From Sulfolobus sp. S-194 (GTDB lineage: Archaea; Thermoproteota; Thermoprotei_A; Sulfolobales; Sulfolobaceae), in NCBI RefSeq assembly GCF_012222305.1, contig NZ_CP035730.1, forward strand, positions 2,542,945-2,606,944: a stretch of 64,000 nt of DNA, in the 5' to 3' direction. Position numbers and translations under genes: made by a program. Positions 1 through 7,017 of the stretch are shown one piece after another. The notes beneath the pieces were generated by a model. The model worked only from the letters and a program-made list of their open reading frames with translations. It searched no databases and was not told the origin of the DNA. How positions within the stretch are numbered: position 1 is the first letter of the stretch; each line of letters begins with the position of its first letter.

Positions 1-236
1 AATAAGAATAGTAAGGAAACATTTATTCTTTCTACAAGAATTAAGAAGTTCGAAATAGCTTCATTCCAATTTTGCGACTTTATGGAATTTTCAAGTTTAT
101 CAAATATTTCTAGCTGTTTTTTACTTTCTGCCCTTAGAAATTTTAATATTTCAGCCTCATTAAAACTTAAACCAGCTTCACTTATAGTTTCAAGTTTTTT
201 TATTAAATCCTCAAATAGATTTCTTGTTATCTCCAT
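1..236 (-). CDS. Hypothetical protein, 3' end cut by window edge
   Basis: An open frame reads on the minus strand from an ATG at 236 to the window edge, giving 78 residues that begin MEITRNLFEDLIKKLE. It is rich in Leu, Lys and Glu and looks wholly alpha-helical, with no membrane segment. I do not recognise the family. It is divergent from the flavoprotein gene starting at 287, so about 50 bases hold both promoters. The C-terminus is missing, so neither length nor function can be judged. Confidence 0.7.
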   Translation of the reverse strand, partial: MEITRNLFEDLIKKLETISEAGLSFNEAEILKFLRAESKKQLEIFDKLENSIKSQNWNEAISNFLILVERINVSLLFL

Positions 237-254
237 AAAAGAATCTTATTAATA

Positions 255-263
255 CTATATAAA
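255..263 (+). promoter_or_regulatory. TATA box of the CoA-disulfide-reductase-like gene
   Basis: The sequence CTATATAAA is centred about 28 bases before the ATG at 287. This is the spacing expected when transcription starts at or next to the start codon, so the gene is probably leaderless. No Shine-Dalgarno sequence lies between the box and the ATG. Confidence 0.6.
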
Positions 264-286
264 AAGGTCTTCTCTTAATTTAATGT

Positions 287-1609
287 ATGGAAACTTTAGT
301 AGTAGTAGGTGGCGGAGCTGCTGGAATGAGTGCTTCTTCAAGAGTTAGGAGATTAAAGCCAGACATGGAAATTGTTGTATTTGAATCAACAAAAATGGTT
401 AGTCATGCACCTTGTGGAATTCCTTATTTCGTTGAAGGACTATTTAATGATGAGAATCTTTTTATGACCTATACCCCGCAATTTTTTGAAGAAAAGAGAA
501 AAATTCATGTAAAAACTAATACGAAAGTAACAGATATTGATTTTGATTCCAGAGTAGTATATGGAGAATCTAGAGAAGGAAAAATTAAAGCTGAATATGA
601 TTATTTAGTTATTAGTACAGGAGCTTTACCTAGAAAAATTCCAGTTGAAAGTGGAAATGATAGGATTTTTTATGCACACCATCCAGCTAACGCCGTAGAG
701 TTAAGGGAGAAGCTATGGTCTTTAAATACTATCGCAATAGTAGGAGGTGGAATATTAGGTATAGAAATGGCGGAGGCATTAACTCATATAGGCAAAAAGG
801 TAATTTTGATTCATAGAAGTAAGTATTTGCTAAATAAGACTATAGACATTGAACTGGGAAATATAATAACGCAAAGAGTTTCTAAAGATGCAGAAGTTAG
901 ACTTAACGAGAGCGTTGAGACTATAAAGGAAAGCGGTAGGTTAATAGTTACAGATAAGGGAAAGTACCAAGTAGATGGTACTATAATAGCAATAGGAGTC
1001 ACACCGAATGTTGAACTAGTAAAAGATAAAATAAAATTAGGAGAGACCGGAGCTATAAAGGTTGATGACCATATGAGGACTAATTATAGGGAAGTTTATT
1101 CGGCTGGTGATAACACTGAATCAGTAAATATAATATCTAAGAAACCCGCATGGGTTCCTTTTGCACCAGTTGCGAATAAAATGGGTTTCGTCGCTGGAAA
1201 TAACATAGGTGGTCATGAAATGAGATTCCCAGGAGTCGTAAATACTCAAATTACTAAGTATAAAGAGTTTTATATAGGAAGAGTGGGCTTACAAGAAGAT
1301 GAGGCAAGACTTCACGGATTTAAACCTATATCAGCAACTATTAGCGGGAAGACTAGAGCTAGATATTATCCTGATGCTAAAGATATTCATGTAAAGATTA
1401 TAGCTGATGAAAATACGAAGAGAATTTTAGGTGCACAGATCGTTGGTGGCGAAGAGGTACTAGGGCGAATAGATATGATGGCTGCAGCAATAATGAAAGG
1501 TTTTACTATAGAAGATACATTCTTCATTGAGATGGGTTACTTACCAGCAATTAGCAGAGTTTGGGATCCAGTAATTGTAGCAATTAGACAACTTATGAAA
1601 GATGAATAA
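287..1609 (+). CDS. cdr: CoA-disulfide reductase-like NAD(P)H flavoprotein
   Basis: This 440-residue protein belongs to the FAD-dependent pyridine nucleotide-disulfide oxidoreductases. An FAD Rossmann motif (VVVGGGAAGMSA) is at residues 5-16, a second nucleotide-binding motif (IVGGGILGIEMAE) is near 150-162, and the FAD motif YSAGD is near 267. A single cysteine in SHAPCGIPYF near residue 43 sits where CoA-disulfide reductases and NADH oxidases carry their redox cysteine; there is no CxxxxC pair. The length matches the family. It probably reduces CoA disulfide, polysulfide or oxygen in the cytosol, and the exact substrate cannot be read from sequence. It appears monocistronic and leaderless. 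Confidence 0.8.
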   Translation: METLVVVGGGAAGMSASSRVRRLKPDMEIVVFESTKMVSHAPCGIPYFVEGLFNDENLFMTYTPQFFEEKRKIHVKTNTKVTDIDFDSRVVYGESREGKIKAEYDYLVISTGALPRKIPVESGNDRIFYAHHPANAVELREKLWSLNTIAIVGGGILGIEMAEALTHIGKKVILIHRSKYLLNKTIDIELGNIITQRVSKDAEVRLNESVETIKESGRLIVTDKGKYQVDGTIIAIGVTPNVELVKDKIKLGETGAIKVDDHMRTNYREVYSAGDNTESVNIISKKPAWVPFAPVANKMGFVAGNNIGGHEMRFPGVVNTQITKYKEFYIGRVGLQEDEARLHGFKPISATISGKTRARYYPDAKDIHVKIIADENTKRILGAQIVGGEEVLGRIDMMAAAIMKGFTIEDTFFIEMGYLPAISRVWDPVIVAIRQLMKDE

Positions 1610-1615
1610 GAAGAG

Positions 1616-1635
1616 GTAATACTCATTGGTATTAC
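1616..1635. repeat. Inverted repeat before the nurA-like promoter
   Basis: GTAATAC and its exact reverse complement GTATTAC are separated by six bases. The repeat ends six bases before the TATA-like box of the next gene and starts seven bases after the preceding stop codon. It could be an operator or a hairpin at the end of the upstream transcript; there is no T-run after it. Confidence 0.4.
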
Positions 1636-1640
1636 GCCAT

Positions 1641-1650
1641 ATTTAAATAT
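1641..1650 (+). promoter_or_regulatory. TATA box of the nurA-herA-like operon
   Basis: ATTTAAATAT lies about 30 bases before the ATG at 1676, with no Shine-Dalgarno sequence in front of the ATG. It is therefore likely the promoter of a leaderless first gene in the four-gene operon. Confidence 0.55.
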
Positions 1651-1675
1651 TTCTCTCGATATTTTTATATGAAAG

Positions 1676-2776
1676 ATGACTGAAAATAAGGGATTATTTG
1701 TATTACTTGATGAGATTATTCAAAAATATGTTAAAGATTATTTTAGTGTTATAGTAAAAAATTATGAAAATCAAGAAAAAGATGAAGCCGTCTTAGGCGT
1801 AAAAGATAAAGAAATCGTTACGGAAGTCGATGTAATAAGGAGGGAAAATGAGGTTGTTTACGCAATTGATGGAAGTAGTCGAAGTCTAATATCAGCTGGT
1901 GGAATAATTTCTATAAATACTCTGGCAATATCTTCATCAATCTATCCTATATTAGGAGTTTATCCTTCCCTTTTCGGATTACCTTCTTTACCTATAAAAA
2001 AGCCCTTTATAGGACTAGCTTCTTCTAATCCTATAAAGGGTAAGATTGAACCATTTTTATATTCTTCTAATTCTTTTTTTACTTCAGTTTCTCTTACCGG
2101 TGAGCCATTTTTATCTATACAAGAACCAGAAAGAATAGAAACAGAGCTAAGAAGTATCCTTGAGACAGAAGGACTTAAAATTACAAAGGATAAAGGGTTA
2201 ACAATAATCGATGGCCCCTTATTTCCTTCAAATATTTACTTGCCAGAAAAAGTAAGAGAATATATAGTCAAGGAGAGAATAAAAATTTTAGATGAAAAAT
2301 ATGTGGGAGTAGTAAAAAGACTTGACAAGTCTAATCTCTTAGTCAATACTCTAAAAGATAGTGAAGAGTTCATATCAAAGTATAAAATAAATCCTAGGAG
2401 CTTCTTGTCTGATGAAGCTTTTCTATTCCAGTTAATTAGGTTTAACTATAATCCCCCTTATCCAATTATATCAATAGGCCCGCTTATAAGGGAAATTGAT
2501 AAAATTAGATACTATGTAAATTATTTAGTTATCCCATATCATAAATATTTACCTAAATTTTCGATATTAAGGATAGAGTCGTTAAATAAAAACGCATCAA
2601 ATATTGTTGCCTCTTTGCCATTTTCTAATGATGGAATACCTAAAATACTGTCTATAGCAGATAAAACAGCTAAAGAACTTTCTAGTGGTATTATAAAATA
2701 TATTCTATATTCTATTGATAGAATAGGGCTCCAAGAAAGTTTTAAGAACAAATTTGAGGTGTATGATATTGTCTGA
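1676..2776 (+). CDS. NurA-domain nuclease-like protein
   Basis: This 366-residue protein carries the two acidic motifs of NurA 5'-3' nucleases: AIDGSSR near residues 64-70 and IIDGPLFPS near 177-185. These Asp residues bind the metal in characterised NurA. The order and spacing fit the RNase H-like NurA fold. The gene overlaps a HerA-type ATPase gene, as expected of a NurA-HerA complex, but mre11 and rad50 are not in this window. Sulfolobales also carry a canonical herA-mre11-rad50-nurA cluster, so this is probably a second, paralogous pair. Resection, repair or defence roles are all possible. Confidence 0.75.
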   Translation: MTENKGLFVLLDEIIQKYVKDYFSVIVKNYENQEKDEAVLGVKDKEIVTEVDVIRRENEVVYAIDGSSRSLISAGGIISINTLAISSSIYPILGVYPSLFGLPSLPIKKPFIGLASSNPIKGKIEPFLYSSNSFFTSVSLTGEPFLSIQEPERIETELRSILETEGLKITKDKGLTIIDGPLFPSNIYLPEKVREYIVKERIKILDEKYVGVVKRLDKSNLLVNTLKDSEEFISKYKINPRSFLSDEAFLFQLIRFNYNPPYPIISIGPLIREIDKIRYYVNYLVIPYHKYLPKFSILRIESLNKNASNIVASLPFSNDGIPKILSIADKTAKELSSGIIKYILYSIDRIGLQESFKNKFEVYDIV

Positions 2777-4586
2777 GGACTTTATATCTTCAGTAAAAGA
2801 TAAGATGGAAAAAGCTAAAGCTTTGGCTATAACGCTAGGAACTATCATAGGTAGAGTAGCAAAATATATTCCAAATAGAATTGATGAAGAAAATAATATT
2901 GTAAATATAATCTTAGACGCTCAGACGTATTATAAGTATCCATTTCTAGGAAGGATAGGAATTCTTTTAGGAGCTATTGACATTAAAACCCTTTATTTTA
3001 TCCTTTTGAGAGTAGTTGGTTATGAGCGAAGTGACGTATCATCATTATTATTTTCAGATTCGCCCTTGCTCTCAGTAAATGAGACAAATGATGAAGAACC
3101 AAGTTCATTAGTATCGAACGTTGTAATTAAGTGCGAAATGCTAACTAAAATAAACGTTCTTGAATCTACAGAACCAGAAGCAGCAGATATAATAATTGAA
3201 CCACAGTCACCTGTGATTTTACCTAACCCAGATATAATAGAAAGGGCTTTAGATACTAATAGGGGTCTTCTAAGACTAGGCTTTCTTGATTCTCCAGAAA
3301 ATAAAATCAAAGTTAGTATTAGCTTGGATGATCTCAATTACCACATGTTAGTTTTAGGGACTACTGGTGCCGGAAAAACGTCCTTTGTAAAAGATCTAAT
3401 AGCTGGAATATATAAAGTCACTGAAGATACAAAAGTTTTTATATTTGATGCAACTGGTGATTATTATCATCTCTTTTTGCCTCCAGATAAGAGTAATAAG
3501 TTAGTGAATGAAAGTCTTTCTATGTTTGAGAATTTATATTCTAGAATCAATGATATAAAATTAGGGATTATATATCCTGTCTCTAGAAAATGGCTAAAGA
3601 AATACACAGATGGCAAAAAGGATTTATTATCTATAACTTCCTCGTACTATAAGCTGTATGTAGAACCAATTATAAATTATCTTAAAAGGAAAGGCTTTAA
3701 CTTTTATATATCCGTTAATCCTGGGAGTATTGTTATTAGTAATAGTGAATGGAAAGCAGAAACTCATATCTTCCCCTTTTATTTTAGATTTAACGATGTA
3801 AAGAAATTAATACATAGGTTAAATCCGTATTTTTCTGAGCAAGCAACTCAATTTCTCAAAATATTGATAAAGAAAAAAGGAAGCGAATTCAACTCTTTAG
3901 ATGATTTAATAGAAGCTATGAATACTGATGATATAGAGAAGCTTAGTATACACAAAAGTACAAAGGAAAACATCATACGAGGTTTATACTTACTAAAAGA
4001 AACTGGATTATTTGATGTAGGCGTAAAAAAAGAACCCTTAAAGAAAATATTGCAAGATTCTCATAAGCTATTGGTTCTAGATTTATATAATAGTGAATTA
4101 GATGATTTTTCCCAAAAAATAATATCATATTATTTTCTAGATAAGATATTCGAACTTAGAGAGCTTAATATGAAGAAGGGCAATCTTAAGGACAGATTAG
4201 TCCTCATCATTGATGAGGCTCATAAATTTTTCCCATCGAGTAAGGGTAGTGAAGATGATGCAAACTATGTTAAAAGAGTAGCAGGAAAAATATCAACAAT
4301 GATGAGACTTGGAAGAAGGAGAAGAGTGGGTTTTATTTTCTCTACGCATAATCCCAATGATCTTTCTGATATAATTGTGCAATTAGCAAACACTAAGGTG
4401 ATTTTCAGAATTAAGCCTGAGGTAGCTGAAAATTTAGGATTATCGAGGAGCGATGCGAAAATTTTAAGCTGGGAAAAAAATGGCGTTGCATATTTATTAT
4501 CTCCATGGTTAAGAGAGGGAAAAATTAAAATACGAGTTCCAGTACCACCTCCTTTAGGGCATTACGATTTATCTAAGGCTGGTTAA
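2769..4586 (+). CDS. HerA-like hexameric DNA translocase ATPase
   Basis: About 605 residues. Walker A (LGTTGAGKTSF) is near residues 196-206 and Walker B (VLIIDEAHKF) near 477-486, followed by an arginine-rich stretch (MMRLGRRRRVGF) and STHNPNDL, all typical of the FtsK/HerA superfamily. Start choice: GAGGTG at 2756-2761 is only one base from the ATG at 2763 but seven from the TTG at 2769, so TTG is preferred; starts at 2754 or 2763 would add two to five residues. It overlaps the NurA-like gene, implying coupled translation and a motor-nuclease complex. It is longer than the roughly 500 residues of canonical HerA. Confidence 0.8.
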   Translation: MSEDFISSVKDKMEKAKALAITLGTIIGRVAKYIPNRIDEENNIVNIILDAQTYYKYPFLGRIGILLGAIDIKTLYFILLRVVGYERSDVSSLLFSDSPLLSVNETNDEEPSSLVSNVVIKCEMLTKINVLESTEPEAADIIIEPQSPVILPNPDIIERALDTNRGLLRLGFLDSPENKIKVSISLDDLNYHMLVLGTTGAGKTSFVKDLIAGIYKVTEDTKVFIFDATGDYYHLFLPPDKSNKLVNESLSMFENLYSRINDIKLGIIYPVSRKWLKKYTDGKKDLLSITSSYYKLYVEPIINYLKRKGFNFYISVNPGSIVISNSEWKAETHIFPFYFRFNDVKKLIHRLNPYFSEQATQFLKILIKKKGSEFNSLDDLIEAMNTDDIEKLSIHKSTKENIIRGLYLLKETGLFDVGVKKEPLKKILQDSHKLLVLDLYNSELDDFSQKIISYYFLDKIFELRELNMKKGNLKDRLVLIIDEAHKFFPSSKGSEDDANYVKRVAGKISTMMRLGRRRRVGFIFSTHNPNDLSDIIVQLANTKVIFRIKPEVAENLGLSRSDAKILSWEKNGVAYLLSPWLREGKIKIRVPVPPPLGHYDLSKAG

Positions 4587-4587
4587 G

Positions 4588-4980
4588 ATGAGTGAATTAG
4601 CAGTTTCGTTAAGAAAAATGAAAAGTAAAGGAGATAAAGAAAGTGTTTTACGGTTCTTAAGAGAGATAATGAAATTAATCCCTCCTTCAGATGATTTTGG
4701 TATCTCTCTATCAAAAAAAGGAGTTCATGAGTATGTTCTAGATAGGAACGGCGTTGTAGTTATTTCATTGTCAGAAGATGAATTTTTACCTTTTTTCTCA
4801 GCTAATCATAAAAGAATAGAGCTAGATAAAATACCTGATGATGTATTAAGAGATATAAAAGTAAATTGGAAAAATATACTAGATCAACTGAGAGATTATG
4901 TATTAGAGTATGCTAAGTTAGATAAAAAATATTTAAAAGTAGCTGATGAAATAAATGGTGTTTTATTTGAGAATCTATAA
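4588..4980 (+). CDS. Small conserved-looking protein after the HerA-like gene
   Basis: This 130-residue soluble protein starts one base after the stop codon of the HerA-like gene, so it is in the same operon. It is rich in Lys, Asp and Glu, with an amphipathic C-terminal helical part (NWKNILDQLRDYVLEYAKL) and no recognisable catalytic motif. I do not know the family. Its position makes it a candidate accessory factor of the NurA-HerA-like machine. The next gene overlaps its 3' end by about 26 bases. Confidence 0.7.
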   Translation: MSELAVSLRKMKSKGDKESVLRFLREIMKLIPPSDDFGISLSKKGVHEYVLDRNGVVVISLSEDEFLPFFSANHKRIELDKIPDDVLRDIKVNWKNILDQLRDYVLEYAKLDKKYLKVADEINGVLFENL

Positions 4981-5896
4981 TACTAAGGTAACAACTAAAA
5001 GGCTCATTCATTATGAAAATACTAATTTCTTAGGTAGATTGCATGGAGGAGATATGCTGAATTTTCTTGTAGATACTGGAATGATTTCGGCAATGAAAGT
5101 GGCTAGAGGTTTAGCTGTAATAGCCTCAATTGATGATGTTGTATTTAAAAAACCCATAATGCTAGGTGATATAATAGATATTGAGGCTGAAGTAGATTAC
5201 GTAGGTAATACTTCAATGGAAGTGTCTATGAGGGCTATTAAGGTAGACGAAGTATTAGTAGAAGCTTTTGCTACATATGTTAAGGTTGATGAATTTCTAA
5301 GACCAACTATTGTAGAGAATAAAGTTTATGCAGAAAGTAATGAAGAGTTAGAAAGGTATAATAAAGCATTAAAAAGAAGGCAAGAAAGGGCGGAAAATAT
5401 TAAGGATAGATTAAGAAAGAGATATGATACCTCAGATCCTACATATGGGTTAAGGTATAGAACTGAATCAACGTATTTTGTAACTCCAGATATGACTTAT
5501 GATGGAAGAATAATTTCAGCTGGCAAATTGCTTAAATTAATGGATGATATTGGTGGTGCATTATGTCTCAATTATATATCAGAAGAAGGTGCGGTAGTTA
5601 CAGTCTCTATTAATAGCACTAGCTTTTATACTCCCATAAGACTTTCAGATATTATAAAAATAAGAGCTGGAATTTCTTATGTAGGTAGCACTTCTTTTGA
5701 AGTGATACTAAATGTGATAAGATTAGATCCTAGGAATTTTGTAGAAGAGCACGTAACCACAGCATATTTTAATTATGTTAGAATAGATAAATCCGGAAGG
5801 CCAACTAAGGTAAAGGAATACACTCCAATAACAGAAAGAGAAAAACAAGCATATCAAGAAGCTATAGAAAGGCGTAAAAAATTTCTTAAATCATAA
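4955..5896 (+). CDS. Double-hotdog acyl-CoA thioesterase
   Basis: This 313-residue protein has two tandem hotdog domains. The first contains FLGRLHGGDMLNFLVDTG near residues 25-42 and the second SAGKLLKLMDDIGGALC near 188-204. Each is followed by the FxxPIxxGDII-like strand (VFKKPIMLGDII; SFYTPIRLSDII). The arrangement matches acyl-CoA thioesterases of the ACOT7/BFIT type, which hydrolyse fatty acyl-CoA to free acid and CoA. A TTG at 4967 preceded by GGTG is an alternative start. It is the last gene of the nurA-like operon, and a functional link to DNA processing is not obvious. Confidence 0.75.
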   Translation: MVFYLRIYNTKVTTKRLIHYENTNFLGRLHGGDMLNFLVDTGMISAMKVARGLAVIASIDDVVFKKPIMLGDIIDIEAEVDYVGNTSMEVSMRAIKVDEVLVEAFATYVKVDEFLRPTIVENKVYAESNEELERYNKALKRRQERAENIKDRLRKRYDTSDPTYGLRYRTESTYFVTPDMTYDGRIISAGKLLKLMDDIGGALCLNYISEEGAVVTVSINSTSFYTPIRLSDIIKIRAGISYVGSTSFEVILNVIRLDPRNFVEEHVTTAYFNYVRIDKSGRPTKVKEYTPITEREKQAYQEAIERRKKFLKS

Positions 5897-5981
5897 TCCT
5901 ACTTTCCAATAATATATCCACTTTCATTAAGATTGTTATTTATAAATCAAAGAAAATTAGCTTTACTTAAGTTAAGTTAGA

Positions 5982-5990
5982 TTTATACTA
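5982..5990 (+). promoter_or_regulatory. TATA box of the alcohol-dehydrogenase-like gene
   Basis: TTTATACTA lies about 26 bases before the ATG at 6012. This supports leaderless initiation at 6012 rather than at the in-frame ATGs at 6003 or 6009. Confidence 0.5.
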
Positions 5991-6011
5991 ATATATACGT
6001 AAATGATTATG

Positions 6012-7001
6012 ATGAAAGCCTTAATTTTTGAGAAATCAGGAATTGAAAACCTAAAAATATCTAATGTAAAAGAACCAACCTTAGGTCCACACGATGTCCT
6101 TGTAAAAGTAAAAATGGCTGGAATTAATCCTATTGATTATTTTGTAGTCAACTATATACCAGTAACTCCTATGCCACATATCCCTGGTGCAGAAATATAT
6201 GGTGAAGTCGTTAAAGTGGGGGATCACGTAAAAAGTATAAACATAGGTGATAAGGTAGTAGTGTACAATAGAGTATTTGATGGAAAGTGCGATATGTGTC
6301 TACAAGGTATGGAACAATTATGTAGAAATGGTGGAATAATTAGCATAATAACTAATGGTGGTTTTTCGGAGTATTTTTCTGTTTCAGAACAGAATCTTGT
6401 AAAAGTTGAAGGGATTAATGACGAGATAGCTGCAAGTTTACCAGTAGCTGCATTAACTGCTTATCATGCATTAAACTCTGTACAAGTATTTGGAAAAACT
6501 GTAGTAGTTTTCGGTGCTAGTGGAAATACTGGACAATTTGCAGTTCAATTTGCTAAAATGATGGGAGGTTATGTTATCGCAGTAAGTAACAAAAGTTGGG
6601 TTAAAGAATTTGGTGCGGATGAAGTAGTTAGTTATGATAAGGTGGAGGAGAAAGTGAAAGAACTGACTAATGGAAGAATGGCAGATATAGTTATAAATTC
6701 GGTTGGATCATCCGTTTGGGGTAAAAGTCTATCACTTCTAGGGTTAAATGGAAAACTCTTGTTCTTTGGAGGTATAACAGGTAGTAATGTAAGTTTAGAT
6801 TTAGGAGTAATTTACGGAAAACATGCTAGCTTATTAGGAACTACAGGAGGTAACAGGAAGGAGTTAGTAGAATTAGCATCTATGGCTAAGAAATTGAAAG
6901 TAAAAGTATGGAAAGTAACAAAACTGGAAGAAGGAAAAGAAGCCTTAGAGGATTTGTTTAACAAAAATAGAGATGGAAGAATATTAATAAAAATTGAATA
7001 A
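6012..7001 (+). CDS. Medium-chain zinc-type alcohol dehydrogenase family protein
   Basis: About 329 residues from the preferred ATG (MKALIFEKSG). The GroES-like N-terminal domain contains the GAEIYGEVVKVG motif, and the nucleotide-binding domain has VFGASGNTGQFAVQFAKMMG near residue 165. The structural-zinc loop (GKCDMCLQGMEQLC) keeps three of the usual four cysteines in altered spacing. The catalytic-zinc cysteine region reads KMAGINPID instead of a Cys-containing motif, as in quinone-oxidoreductase-like members. It is an NAD(P)H-dependent reductase or dehydrogenase of unknown substrate. It stands alone between a plus-strand operon and a convergent minus-strand gene. Confidence 0.75.
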   Translation: MKALIFEKSGIENLKISNVKEPTLGPHDVLVKVKMAGINPIDYFVVNYIPVTPMPHIPGAEIYGEVVKVGDHVKSINIGDKVVVYNRVFDGKCDMCLQGMEQLCRNGGIISIITNGGFSEYFSVSEQNLVKVEGINDEIAASLPVAALTAYHALNSVQVFGKTVVVFGASGNTGQFAVQFAKMMGGYVIAVSNKSWVKEFGADEVVSYDKVEEKVKELTNGRMADIVINSVGSSVWGKSLSLLGLNGKLLFFGGITGSNVSLDLGVIYGKHASLLGTTGGNRKELVELASMAKKLKVKVWKVTKLEEGKEALEDLFNKNRDGRILIKIE

Positions 7002-7017
7002 AAAATATTTTTATTTT
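7002..7017. terminator. A/T-rich junction between convergent genes
   Basis: The 16 bases between the two stop codons are an A-run followed by T-runs (AAAAATATTTTTATTT). A U-rich tract would be made from either strand, so it can end both transcripts as archaeal U-tract terminators do. Confidence 0.4.
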
